DNA of 64,000 nt from Nereocystis luetkeana (Eukaryota > Sar > Phaeophyceae > Laminariales > Laminariaceae). The position numbers and the translations under genes are program-made. Shown one piece after another: positions 12,601-22,423 of the stretch (positions are counted from its first letter, which is position 1; the number at the start of each line of letters is the position of its first letter). The DNA lies in NCBI GenBank assembly GCA_031213475.1, contig JARUPZ010000019.1:5559896-5623895 (forward strand), read 5' to 3'. The notes beneath the pieces were generated by a model, which made no database searches, was not told where the DNA came from, and saw only the letters and a list, made by a program, of their open reading frames with translations.

Positions 12601-14744
12601 AAAAATTAGGGTGAACTTCTATCGCAGAACGCCTCTAATGAAAACAAAAAAAAACGACGGTGCTTGTTTATGAAAGTTTTACACATTGGACAGATCATCT
12701 ACAAATCATCTACAGATCATTCCCAGTTCACGATAAAAAATATTTCGGGGCAGACAGATCCCGATCTGTACGATCTATAGCTCACGTTACCGGGTGGGAG
12801 CAGTACGGTCTGCATGATCTTAGCCCATGTTTCCTGGGTTGGGTCTGTCTGCGCCATACAGATCCTGCACAACATATCACAACGGCAGGCGAGGAACTAG
12901 ATGGTCTACGTAGGTGATCTATCTGTAGATGATCTATCTGTCTGAGGTGTGGAAAGTTAGCTAAAATGTTCAGCGTTCGAGGGAAGAACCGCGTTTTTCT
13001 TTATTTATTCCTCACTCATCACTTTTACTTTCCGCCTTAACTCGGCCTGGTAGGAGGTTTTGCCCTCAGCAAACTTGTGGACATGCCGTGGTCACAGGTA
13101 TCGTTCCAATCTCCTTTTCCCCCCGGTGCGTGCATTTATATTTATATCTAATTCCCACTATTCGTCGATTTTCATCGAATGTTGCTAAATCACGCTCTGG
13201 CGTTTTCCGCTAGTCATTTTTTATGCAAGAAAAAATCCCTACTGTACGAGTATGCACTCGGTAAGATTCGGACCCACGGAATTAATATTAGTAGGCACGC
13301 GGACCACCTACCAAGCCACCGGGGACGCCAGTTAACATACAGTACGTGAAACTGTAACTGCTGTATGCACGTATAAATGATTCATACTGCATGTACGAGG
13401 TGTTGATCTTTATTTAGAGTGCCCTCGTGCCACCGTTACGGTTATAAAATCACCTCACGTGAGCGCCAGAGTACGAAGAGCAAGAGTACAAAGAGCAAAC
13501 AAGAACTGAGTGGTACGCTGATGCAAAAGAGAAGAACATACTCGTACTGCTGCTACTGCTGCTGCGGAGCATCATATTGCTGTCGTACGCGGCAGGCAGT
13601 CGGAAGTCAGAAGGCAATACTTTTTTTGTGCTTGGCTTTCGTCAGCTGCTGCTGTCGCTGTAGCTTTAGGGTCTACGTGCTGTACAGCATCAGCGCGTCG
13701 TTCTACTGCGTACAATAGTTGCTGCACATAGACTCACCATTTAATACCTGGTAGGCGAATATCTGACATTTTCGAATTTTGTGTGTATAGTACCTGGTAC
13801 CTGGCATGAATTATGAAACCCTGCCCGATACGACAGCGTAGCGGTGGTAGGTACGCGTAACATGCGCACACAGCTGAGTCGTTATTTCGACACAGCAGTC
13901 AGCGGTGAAAGGCTTTGCACCTGCTGCTGTACCGGCGAAATAAGCCTCGAGAGTATCCTTCAAATGCAATGCCACAAGACGGGGGGTGCTACGCCGTCGC
14001 ATGCTGCACCACGCGCAACGGCCATGGGCTGCTTACCAGCATCATCAGCTCATGACACGTGCAGCAGAGTGTGCGCAGAACATACCAGTACGACAACAGC
14101 AGTAGTACGGGGCTGCAGCTGATTGATTATCATGGGTTCAAAGTATGCGCACGACAGCATGCACAGTAGCACCACGGCAGCAGTTACACAGCGGTATATC
14201 AACGATATCTCAATAGCAGTACTGCAGCGGTGGCCACTGGGGTCTAATGGGCTAACCTGGCCGCCGTTTCGTCGGAGGTGCCCCCTCCGTCCTTCTTGGC
14301 CTGAGCGCCGAGCACTTCCGCCACCACCGCCTTGCTGACCTGCTGAGGCTCCGAGACCTTCTTGGCCTCCGGTATCACAGGCGGCCCGCCCCTCGCCTTC
14401 GACTTCTTCGCAGACTTGCGCGAAACCTTGTCAGGACCAGCGCTGAACCCCTCGCCACCGCCGTCACCGCCGTTGTCCGTCTCCGCTGCCAACGGTCCTG
14501 TGCTCCATCGTGAAGGCTTCAGCGCACTGCCGTAGAGAGAACGCTGCTTTCCTAGGAGTTGGTCCTGCTTCCGGTGGGGTTGTTGCTCTTGCTGTGGTCG
14601 CCGTTGCGCTCGCGCAGAGGCGGGAAGAGGGGGTTGTTGAAGCGATCGCGTGGAAGTAGCCGGGCCTGGGATGTAGAAACCGACGGTGATCTGCAATATC
14701 ACGACCGCAAAAACAGCAACAACCGCTGCAGATGTTCTACCCAT
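6660..14744 (-). CDS. PAM68: PAM68-like photosystem II assembly protein, plastid-targeted (seven exons)
   Basis: Exons on the minus strand are 14744-14257, 12115-12037, 11454-11377, 9675-9598, 8950-8846, 7020-6907 and, less surely, 6743-6660. All junctions are GT-AG with matching phases, giving about 341 aa. The N-terminus (MGRTSAAVVAVFAVVILQ, then ITVG before FYIPG) is a signal peptide with Phe at the cleavage site, the heterokont plastid presequence. A low-complexity linker and a coiled-coil-like exon (KAIENMEKLERDRIEERQ) follow. The conserved PAM68 (DUF3464) core comes next: IPEIVSNRML, a membrane span (FGGVGVFVAVYVLS), a second span (FFIALAGITYAIMSAS), then SWDEEREGTFFGFDEAKRN. In plants and cyanobacteria PAM68 helps early photosystem II assembly in the thylakoid membrane. 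Introns are 0.2-2.1 kb and hold M1-M4 repeats. The last exon (a Lys/Arg-rich 27-residue tail) reads through a GCTTTGCTTCAC word repeat and could be wrong; otherwise the gene ends at an unseen exon below 6907. Confidence 0.87.
7178..7275 (-). repeat. M3 repeat fragment (reverse)
   Basis: Reverse copy with TCTGCCTGGTCGGTGAAAAC, CGTGCTCCGTCCCGGC and GATGCGAGGTCTTATGG. It lies in the intron between PAM68 exons 5 and 6, next to a poly-C tract. Confidence 0.7.
8435..8850. repeat. GGGTCGGGTC and AAGTTCAAGGTCG word arrays
   Basis: Two adjoining degenerate minisatellites in a PAM68 intron. 8450-8605 is built from CGGGTC/GACCCG words in both orientations, and 8680-8840 from AAGGTCAAG/TTCAAGTTCAAGGTCG words. 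The second runs up to the 5' splice site of the exon ending at 8846. Confidence 0.6.
9785..10320 (+). repeat. M3 repeat, full-length copy (~530 bp)
   Basis: Runs from CATATCATGCATGGCCG to the AT-rich end near 10316, then a poly-G tract. The 3' half carries TCCAGAGACAG, a TACGATCA stretch, ATGATCTAACTCGAC, GACCGCCAAAAAAAAAACGG, TCTAGCTCACG and the final CCAACCGACGCCGCCAACTC-like block. The same order is seen at 47370, 53600 and 54838. No coding frame is shared between copies, so it is non-autonomous. Confidence 0.8.
10519..10725 (+). mobile_element. M2 palindromic MITE interrupted by an M1 MITE
   Basis: The left arm (CCTTTAGCGCCGCAATCC, then TGTTTTGGGGACA) stops at 10553 and the right arm (GTGGTTTGTCCCCAAAACG, then AGACTGCAGC) resumes about 10682. 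Between them, 10554-10669 is an M1 element (CTATTACGGG...GTCCCCCGTAA). Intact M2 copies elsewhere are about 97 bp, which fits insertion of M1 into M2. A degenerate M4-like stretch follows to about 10930. Confidence 0.75.
12490..12586. mobile_element. M2 palindromic MITE, near-perfect copy
   Basis: TTAACCCTTTTAGAACCGCA is followed by GTCCCGTTTTGGGGACAAAC, a ~20-bp spacer and the near-exact reverse complement ending in CTAAAGGGGTTAA. The arms are about 38 bp. It could fold into a hairpin. Located in the intron between PAM68 exons 1 and 2. Confidence 0.85.
12675..12960 (+). repeat. M4 repeat copy
   Basis: Contains the M4 words in forward order: ACAGATCAT, GATCTGTACGATCTATAGCT, CACGTTACCGGGTGGGAGC, CAGATCCTGCACAAC, GGCGAGGAACTAGATGGTCT and TGATCTATCTGTCTGAGGTG. 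Collinear with 46600-46860. Confidence 0.7.
13255..13335 (-). repeat. tRNA-like SINE head
   Basis: Read on the minus strand, CCCCGGTGGCTTGGTAGGTG resembles a pol III A box (TGGCTTGGTAGG) and GTGGGTCCGAATCTTACC a B box, spaced as in a tRNA. The same CCCCGGTGG start occurs in the tRNA-like unit at 34968-35035. The cloverleaf is imperfect, so a SINE remnant is more likely than a working tRNA gene. Confidence 0.45.
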
Positions 14745-15053
14745 GGTTACGTTCGGTGAGGGGCGCTCCACTCGGGCTGCTCTGCTGCTACAGGTGGGCA
14801 CACACACGGAGCGCCAAGTCGATTGCCTTGGAAGGAAACATGCAAACATCCACCCGGTGTGGAAAATTATTGTAAATATTGGAAACCCCAAAGTTGACAT
14901 GAAGGAATTGGCCAATGGGAATTATTCTTTTGAAAGCATGGACCAATCACCAGCTTGTGCACCAATTGAATGTCAAGCCCGAGGCCGAGGTTGGGATGTT
15001 GGCATCACGTGTTCTGCTTTCTCCCTTCCTTGTGCACTTTCACGGCGGTGCAG
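14745..15053. promoter_or_regulatory. Putative bidirectional promoter between PAM68 and the membrane-protein gene
   Basis: A 310-bp spacer separates the PAM68 start codon (minus strand) from the first recognisable exon of the plus-strand gene. Three CCAAT boxes fall within about 60 bp: GGCCAATGG near 14908, GGACCAATCACC near 14940 and CACCAATTG near 14958. No clear TATA box is seen. Shared promoter use is inferred from the head-to-head arrangement and the CCAAT cluster. The region may also hold a 5' exon of the plus-strand gene. Confidence 0.4.
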
Positions 15054-17016
15054 GTGTTGTGGTGTGGAAGGACACTCGACACCCTCAAACCCATGATGGA
15101 GTTGACGTCGCAGTTGATCGGTCTCATTGCAGGAGTGATCGTGTTCTGCTGTACGGTGGTGGTGACTTTCCTGTTGCTGATCTTCGGAGGCTCCTTCAAA
15201 CGGATGCGAGAGCAGGTGATACAGCAGAGCAGCACGAGTATAAAGGTCGCGACATACATAGCCAGCCACAGAGCCACAGAGCTACTTTGGTTGGGTTACA
15301 GTAATAACCCTCTTCTGTTGCTTTGCCGGCTTTTTCCTGCTTGCTTGCTGCTTGCTTGCCTGCCTGCCTGCTTGCCTGCGTGCCGGCGTGCCTGCTTGCC
15401 TGCTTGCCTGCTTGCCTGCTTGCCCGCTTGCCTGCTTGCCTGCTTGCCTGCTTGCCTGCTTGCCTGCTTGCCTGCTTGCCTGCTTGCCTGCTTGCCTGCT
15501 TGCCTGCTTGCCTGCTTGCCTGCTTGCCTGCTTGCCTGCTTGCCTGCTTGCCTGCTTGCCTGCTTGCCTGCTTGCCTGCTTGCCTGCTTGCCTGCTTGCC
15601 TGCTTGCCTGCTTGCCTGCTTGCCTGCTTGCCTGCTTGCCTGCTTGCCTGCTTGCCTGCTTGCCTGCTTGCCTGCTTGCCTGCTTGCCTGCTTGCCTGCT
15701 TGCCTGCTTGCCTGCTTGCCTGCTTGCCTGCTTGCCTGCTTGCCTGCTTGCCTGCTTGCCTGCTTGCCTGCTTGCCTGCTTGCCTGCTTGCCTGCTTGCC
15801 TGCTTGCCTGCTTGCCTGCTTGCCTGCTTGCCTGCTTGCCTGCTTGCCTGCTTGCCTGCTTGCCTGCTTGCCTGCTTGCCTGCTTGCCTGCTTGCCTGCT
15901 TGCCTGCTTGCCTGCTTGCCTGCTTGCCTGCTTGCCTGCTTGCCTGCTTGCCTGCTTGCCTGCTTGCCTGCTTGCCTGCTTGCCTGCTTGCCTGCTTGCC
16001 TGCTTGCCTGCTTGCCTGCTTGCCTGCTTGCCTGCTTGCCTGCTTGCCTGCTTGCCTGCTTGCCTGCTTGCCTGCTTGCCTGCTTGCCTGCTTGCCTGCT
16101 TGCCTGCTTGCCTGCTTGCCTGCTTGCCTGCTTGCCTGCTTGCCTGCTTGCCTGCTTGCCTGCTTGCCTGCTTGCCTGCTTGCCTGCTTGCCTGCTTGCC
16201 TGCTTGCCTGCTTGCCTGCTTGCCTGCTTGCCTGCTTGCCTGCTTGCCTGCTTGCCCTCCTTGCCGGCTTGCCGGCTTGCCTGCTTGCCTGCTTGCTCGC
16301 TTGCCTGCTTGCCTGCTTGCCTGCGTACCTGCCTGCTTGCCTGCTTGCCTGCTTGCCTGCTTGCCTGCTTGCCTGCTTGCCTGCTTGCCTGCTTGCCTGC
16401 TTGCCTGCTTGCCTGCTTGCCTGCTTGCCCTCCTTGCCGGCTTGCCGGCTTGCCGGCTTGCCTGCTTGCTCGCTTGCCTGCTTGCCTGCTTGCCTGCGTA
16501 CCTGCCTGCTTGCCTGCTTACTCGCTTGCCTCCGCTTGCCTCCGCTCGCCTGCTTGCTCGCTTGCCTGCTTGCCTGCTTGCCTGCTTGCTTGTTTGCCTG
16601 CTTGCTTGCTTGCCTGCTTGCTTGCCTGCTTGCTTCCATATACCAGGTGCATGTACATCTACTAGCTCAAAGCATAACTTCATGCATGACTCCTCCCGCG
16701 CGCTGTCCTCCCGCGCGCTGCTGGTTGTCGCCGCAACCTCTTCGCCTGCCCACAGGCCGAAACATATGACAGTGTCGGCCCAAGTGCTCTGAAGCAGGCG
16801 CTCCAACCGCGGCCCGAGCTATACGACGAGCTTCTCGAGGCGGCGCGCACGCTGCCTAGGGTTCCGGCTCCGCCCCCTGCCCCCACCTGCGACAGCGAGG
16901 TGGCGGCAGGCGTTGTCGCGGGGGAGCTCCGCGGGATGCACGTGATTCTGCGCGTGTTGCGTGCAGAGGAAGACGGAGAGCGGCTCTTCAGGGCTTGCAA
17001 CGGGTCGCCGAAGTGA
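15054..17016 (+). CDS. Small single-span membrane protein, two exons seen, family not recognised
   Basis: Exon 15054-15215 follows CGGCGGTGCAG and ends GCGAGAGCAG|GTGATA. Exon 16756-17016 follows CTGCCCACAG and ends at TGA. Both junctions are phase 0. The joined product has one strong membrane segment (LIGLIAGVIVFCCTVVVTFL), a basic stretch (GGSFKRMREQ), then a mostly helical, Glu/Leu/Arg-rich tail of about 85 residues (ALKQALQPRPELYDELLEAA, then a Pro-rich hinge). Translation may begin at one of two adjacent ATGs near 15096, giving about 126 aa with a 5'-UTR intron, or an upstream coding exon may be missing. The 1540-bp intron is almost wholly an octamer repeat. Divergently placed from PAM68. 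No known family is assigned. Confidence 0.65.
15335..16640. repeat. Giant CTTGCCTG octamer microsatellite inside an intron
   Basis: About 1.3 kb of CCTGCTTG units, essentially perfect from about 15425 to 16250, then with variants (CTCCTTGCCGGCTTGCCGG blocks repeated at about 16255 and 16430). Because 8 is not a multiple of 3, every frame reads the same eight-codon cycle (LPACLLAC on +, KQASRQAG on -). This explains the 440-600-codon open frames here. It lies wholly in the intron of the 15054-17016 gene. Confidence 0.95.
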
Positions 17017-17550
17017 GAAGACGCTGTCGCGGGGAATTATTGGAGTGGGGGCATGGGTGGGAGCGGGGGTGGGAGTGGCGGTCGCTTCAAGCTGTTTTGG
17101 ATGGAGGGTCGTGAAATTTTTCGCACCAACAGTCGACGCTTGGGATTAACTCGCGTATCGTATTAAACAGTACCTGCTAGTATGGAATAGAGCCCACTCG
17201 AGTCGATTGGGCCGAAAGGGTCTGTGCCTCTGAATACACACGCCCTCCTTATGCCAAAGCCGCGGGCTTTTCAAATAGCGCTCTCTTGCAATTTTTCAGC
17301 CGCCACGACCTGTCATGTGGTAAAAAGATATTCCCAAAATGCAGTAAAAGTCGTGCCAGCCTGATTGTATGGATTCGAGCAAGTCCCGGAGGATCCCCCC
17401 TCACTCCGAGTGTGTATCGCTCTTTCGCCGGAATCCCCCCCTTCCCCCCTTTCAGTTCCTTCCTTCATGGCTGTCAAGACGGCTTGTGGCGCGGCACCTT
17501 CCTTTTACTAATCCTCTCGCGTTTTTTTTTGTCATCTTTCCGCGCACGCC

Positions 17551-20500
17551 ATGCCGTCGCTTGCACACCTCCTTCGCAGGCTGGGCCACGCATACGACGC
17601 CGACCTGGCCCTTTGGAACTTCAGCACCCACGGCCCTTTCCAGACGGTGGGAGAGCTGACCTCCTCTCCTCTCCTGCAGCCCCTCTCGGACGGACTGCGC
17701 TTCACGGTGGTGAGACAGGAGAAAGATGTGCGGCGGCACCCGTGTGTGTGCGCGCTAGAGGCGGAACGCGTTAGTGGACATTTTCGCGGGAATGGCAGCT
17801 TCTGCCTGCTTCCTCAAGTCGCTGCCCGCGGGTCCTGTGTGCGTCCGTATGTACTGCTGTACGTTTTCGTCCGGCCTTTGCTGCGTCCGCGTTTTTGTTT
17901 ATCGATGGTGGTATTGGTGTTGTTGGTGTTGGTGTTGCTGGTGATGGTGTTGCTGGTGATGGTGTTGCTGGTGATGGTGTCGGTGTTATTGGTGTCGCGG
18001 TTGGTGTTGTTGTTAGTGTGTGTTGGTGCTGTTGCTGTTGGTGCTCGTACCGATATCGCATTGAGGCCCGCGGTTGTTGTGGTTTTGCACGTCTAGGATT
18101 GAAACCGTAGGTGCCACTGCGCGTTGGGGCTGCTCCTGAAGTAAGTAAGAGAGGAAGAGATGGAGTACCCAACGGTGTATTTCTTGTCCTGGAAAGGACC
18201 ATGAGGAATCATCTGCCCTATTTTTTTTTGCCGTGGTAGCGTGTTCTACCCCCCCCCCCCGGCCCAAGTGATACATTGTTGCCCCCCCGCCCCCGCCCCC
18301 GCCGCCTGCCGCACTTGTGTGTGGTAGTTCGACCGCGAGACGGGCAATGTAATCGGGATGGCGGGCATCCTGGGGAACGAGCCTTCGTGCCTTCGCGCCC
18401 AAATAGGTGAGACACCGAGACAAAAACAAATCGCGAAACCGTAGGTACGTGTATCATCACGTATCTATTTTGTCCTTTTGCCATTGGGGGTGAGAGTGTG
18501 GGGGTATAAGCGCTACCGAGTGTCCCCTTGTAGCTATTCGATTTTTTGTTTGGTAGTTGTGGTGTTTCTTCCCTGAAAAAATAGAAATACCTTCTCTGCG
18601 GATGGTCGAGGTTTGGCATCGTCTAGCGACGCGGCCAGTACCCGCGCAGCCATCGACGCTGAGAACTGTTGAACGGTCAACCTAGTATGCCGCTAGTAGC
18701 GGCGCATCGTTGCGACGTCGCTCCGGACTTTCCGAAAGGGGGGCGGCGGCGGCCTCTCGCTGGTCGATCGCTACTACCACCACCACCACCACCACCAATA
18801 CCGCCAATAGCAATCACCAACATCAATCACCAATCACCAATGCCAACACCAACTCCAACACTAGCACACCAGCCAACGCTCAACACTAACACCACCATCA
18901 CCACGGCTACCAACACCAACACCAACGCTGAGTGCACCCACAACAGTAACGCCAACACAAACATCAAGACCTAGCAAACATCAACACCTAACTCTATCGA
19001 CACCCGCATCAACACCGACAATACCAGCACCACTACGAGTACCACAAAGGACAGCATCTCCACCGCCCAACACCAAACACTACCACCATCAACACCACGG
19101 CTCCCGAAACCAACAGGCAACCAACCCCAACACCAAGACAACCACCGACAGTAACGCCAACACAATCACAATCGTAAAAAAAAACTAACAAACATCAACT
19201 CCAACGCCACCAACACCAACACCCAACAACGCCAGCACTATTAACACCAACACTATTCACACCAACGCTAACAACACTAACACTAACACCAACACCAACA
19301 CCACTTTTGCAACGACCTCGGCGCCGCCTTGGCCGCCACCGCTAGAGGTGCACCGGCAATCCCTCCAACGACCCCCCCCCCCCCCCCCGTCGCCGGCGCC
19401 GCCGCTTCCCAACCCGGCTACCCGTGCGTGTGCGCGCCGTGCGTGCAGGAGACGTCTGGCTCAACCCGGCCTACCGCGAGTCTCGCGCCGTGCACGACGT
19501 GCACTTCCTCCTCCTCGGCCACCTGTTCGGGCTGGGTTACCGCCGGGTAGAGAGGCTGGTGGACGCGGGGGACACTGACGCGCGAACGTACCTGCCTCTG
19601 GCGGGTTTCCATCTTGAGGGGGTGCTTCGGAAGCACATGGTCGTAAAGGTGAGAAGGAGGAGGAAGAGGAGGGGGGGGGGGGGGGGGTACTCATATATTT
19701 CTCATCTTTGGCATTCGATCATTGACCACGCATACCTTCGTAGACGGAAGAGGGGGGAGAGGGGGAGGTGGCGATGCCTTTCCTTCGTGGGGAATCGCTT
19801 GCGCTTTGCCCCTAGCGAGTAAGTACAGTAAGCCGAGGTAGCGGTGGTGGTGGTAGTGGTGGTGGTGCGCGATTGCCCACTTCCCCGGAAAACCCGGTGA
19901 TTTGGTTGTTTTTTTTCGCCGTGGCTTTGATCCACAGGAAATATTTTTTTTGTGTACGGGAGGGGAAAGAGGGTCGCCATTTTGCTTGCACGGTGGGATA
20001 CGGGGAGTGTGAGGAGGCAGGGGGGGGAGGGGGGGGGGTACTCGATATCATGCATGGCGGGGGGGGGAGGGGGGGGTGAGGGGAGAACGTTGTGTCGCAA
20101 CCAGCACTTTGTGCAGGTACGACTTTAGCTGGGTATCGGTAGTTTCACCTCGCCCCGATTTCGAAGACTTGGCTCGGGACGAGAGAGTAGTCGCGTACCG
20201 GACACATTTTTTCGGCGCGAGTAGAACATCGACGGCGCGCATTTTTGTATCGGCAGCTCTTTACCACTTCCCCGCCCCGCCCTCCCGCCCGTCTTTGCGG
20301 CATGCGTGACGGCTGAATGCCTGCTGACCATGTATGAGTGCTAACCCCGTCCTATGTCCCACCGCCGCCGCCGCCGCCGCTGCCGCCACCACCATTCCTG
20401 CCATCACCACCAACACCACCGGTACCCTCCTGTCGTGCGACCTGTCCTCGTGTGGCCCATTGGTACGGTGGTCGCATGAACAGGGGTGCAATCGCGACAC

Positions 20501-20654
20501 CGTTGTGTTCTCCATGGTGAACAGCGACTGGAGAGACAGAGCCAAGGCGGGCCTCGAGAAGATCCTCGCACCGGAGGACGGCGGCTCTAAGAAGGCAAAG
20601 GCTGCGGCAAAGGCTGCGGCTAAGGCTATCGCGGCAGCGAAAAAGGCGTCGTAG
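17551..20654 (+). CDS. GNAT-family N-acetyltransferase (four exons)
   Basis: Exons are 17551-17709, 18328-18406, 19449-19648 and 20484-20654, with GT-AG junctions of phases 0, 1 and 0. The product is about 202 aa. It carries the GNAT layout of the RimJ/RimL-like group: ALWNFSTHGPFQTVGEL, then LRFTVFDRETGNVIGMAGIL (strand and beta-bulge), IGDVWLNPAYRES, LLGHLFGLGYRRVERLVDA and the diagnostic LAGFHLEGVLRKHMVVKG, then CNRDTVVFSMVNSDW. Such proteins move an acetyl group from acetyl-CoA to an amine; the substrate cannot be told. The C-terminus is an unusual Lys/Ala tail (KKAKAAAKAAAKAIAAAKKA). The ATG at 17551 is the simplest start. A splice acceptor at 17579 leaves open an upstream exon, and bacterial relatives do carry about 20 more N-terminal residues. 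Introns hold GTTGGTGTTG and CACCAACAC arrays and M3 debris. Confidence 0.85.
18770..19310. repeat. CACCAACAC word array in a GNAT intron
   Basis: About 540 bp dominated by ACCACCACC, CACCAACACCAACAC and ACTAACACC words. A complementary-style GGTGTTGCTGGTGATGG array lies at 17905-18045. Both sit in introns of the acetyltransferase gene. Confidence 0.75.
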
Positions 20655-20689
20655 AGAGACCACTCCGAGGGTGGGTAGGGAGGGGGTGT

Positions 20690-21125
20690 ACTCGACAGGA
20701 GATATGTACTCGATATCATGCGTGGCCGTAGTCGTATGACCATGGTTGGGGGGGGGGGGGGGTACTCATGAGGGGACGTACTATATCTAGTGCTTGCCTT
20801 AGTAGTTTGACTATTGAACACGCATCGTTTTCGAGACGGACGACCGCTCCTACTCCCAATAGAGACACCAACAGCATTTGGGGGGAGCGGGGGGGGGTGT
20901 ACTCAATAGGAGAGATGTACTCGATCTCATGCATGGCCGTAGTCGTATGGCCATAGACCCTCTCGCATCCCTACAATGCCGGGACGGAGCATGCCGGGTT
21001 TTCGCGGACCAGGCAGACATTGCTTGCACCAAGCGCGAAGCGCCGTGAGGGGTCCGGCGAGTCGCATGAAGGATGAGCTGCATCCTAGTACTAAGAACCG
21101 CATGTGAGGCGAACTTGCATATGCA
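20690..21125 (+). repeat. Two partial M3 copies flanking an M6 copy
   Basis: 20690-20755 is a short M3 5' end after the acetyltransferase stop. 20895-21125 is a longer M3 5' half (CTCGATCTCATGCATGGCC through AACCGCATGTGAGGCGAAC). Between them, 20780-20880 matches the M6 words CTTGCCTTAGTAGTTTGACT, GAACACGCATC, TTTCGAGACGGAC and AGAGACACCAACAG. Confidence 0.7.
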
Positions 21126-21949
21126 TGAGGGGGGGAGAGTGGCAATTGTATTGGCAATGGCGGTGGGAGTGGCAGTGCAGGTATCACCAGCGGCGTCGGG
21201 AAACAACGACGGTAAGAACAGCGGTGGTGTCTGCGCAATTGGCTCCGAAACTACTGGACTATGGCTGCGTGATGAAGATGGTGGTTCCGCGGCAACGCCT
21301 TTTTTTATGAGGGGGGGGTGGAGTGAGGGGCGCCGACAAACTTCGGGGGGGGGGGGGCGGAGCTGGCCGTTAGACGTGGCCGTCCGGTTTAGGCTTGCCT
21401 TCATGGGGTGTAGGCGGGTTCATCGGAAGTGCGGTGTAGTGCAGTGATGCTCTTGGTGTTGATGGATGTGGGTCGCGAAGCCCGGTATCATGGTATGGAT
21501 GTCTTGGTTGGTACCACACTTTTTCGCGCCTTACGCTGCGAAGGAGCCCAAAATGGTGAGACATGGCGTCGACCCTTTGGACACGGGTGCGAGAGGACTG
21601 ACTGGCAAATGTATCAAAATGCAATTTTAACGTTGTGGTTGTGGGGACCTCGGTTGGCACGAAACTTGAGGGATGAGCGCTAAGGTAGCGAAAACAAAAC
21701 TTGAATGTGAAAAAAAAAGAGCGAGGCTTCCTTCCTTCCTTCCTTTCTCCCCGACCGAGGTTTAGATACTCGTGGGGTCGAAGTCAACGCTATCGCATGC
21801 ACCGCTGTTCTCCGGGTTGAGGTCAGGGTCTTGTCTACAAACGGAAAATCTCGCGTGTCTGTGTGTCCGTCTTATGGTGGCCGTGTTGGTACGTACAGGC
21901 TACAGGCGCAACAACACAGCAAGCTGAGGCCACGGTAACTATCTTTGCT

Positions 21950-22300
21950 TGGACGCGAGTCGAATATATAGGGCAGAAATGGCTGAAGATCTTCTTCTCG
22001 CGATAAAAAATGCAAGGCACGAACCAGACGCGAGTCGAATATATAGGGCAGAAATGGCGGAAGATATTCTCGCGATAAAAAATGCAAGGCACGAACCAGA
22101 CGCGAGTCGAATATATAGGGCAGAAATGGCTGAAGATATTCTCGCGATAAAAAATGCAAGGCACGAACCAGACGCGAGTCGAATATATAGGGCAGAAATG
22201 GCGGAAGATCTTCTCGCGATAAAAAATGCAAGGCACGGACCGCAGTCGGGAGGGGGGGGGGGGGGGGAAGAGCGTGCTATGTGACCCCGGATCTGAGACA
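21950..22300 (+). repeat. Four-unit ~70-bp tandem array derived from a SINE body
   Basis: Four units of GACGCGAGTCGAATATATAG, GGCAGAAATGGC[TG]GAAGAT, TTCTCGCGATAAAAAATGC and AAGGCACGAACCA. The first unit has an extra CTT. The array is followed by GTGCTATGTGACCCCGGAT. The same unit plus the same trailing sequence occurs once, in reverse, at 34765-34880 in the body of a tRNA-like SINE, so this array seems to be an internally amplified, head-less copy of that SINE. Confidence 0.75.
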
Positions 22301-22310
22301 CCACTAGCGC

Positions 22311-22423
22311 AATTTTACGGGGGACCAAAGTGAACAGGACCAATACTGTTAGTAAACACGGGGAAATATAGAGGTTTTATGTGTTTACCGTAGGTCCTAT
22401 TTACTCTAGGCCCCCCGTAGTAT
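22311..22423 (+). mobile_element. M1 MITE
   Basis: ATTTTACGGGGGACCAAAGT to TAGGCCCCCCGTAGTATT with internal TAGGTCCTATTTACT near the right end. A member of the M1 sub-group with AAATAGCGAAATATA-like centre, here diverged. Confidence 0.75.

Noticed and set aside
15196..16806. Very long open frames (440-600 codons) reading LPACLLAC or KQASRQAG
   Set aside because: They are the unavoidable reading of an octamer microsatellite in all frames; the region is intronic.
21950..22240. CRISPR-like regular array
   Set aside because: Units are contiguous with no unique spacers; a tandem repeat in eukaryotic nuclear DNA.
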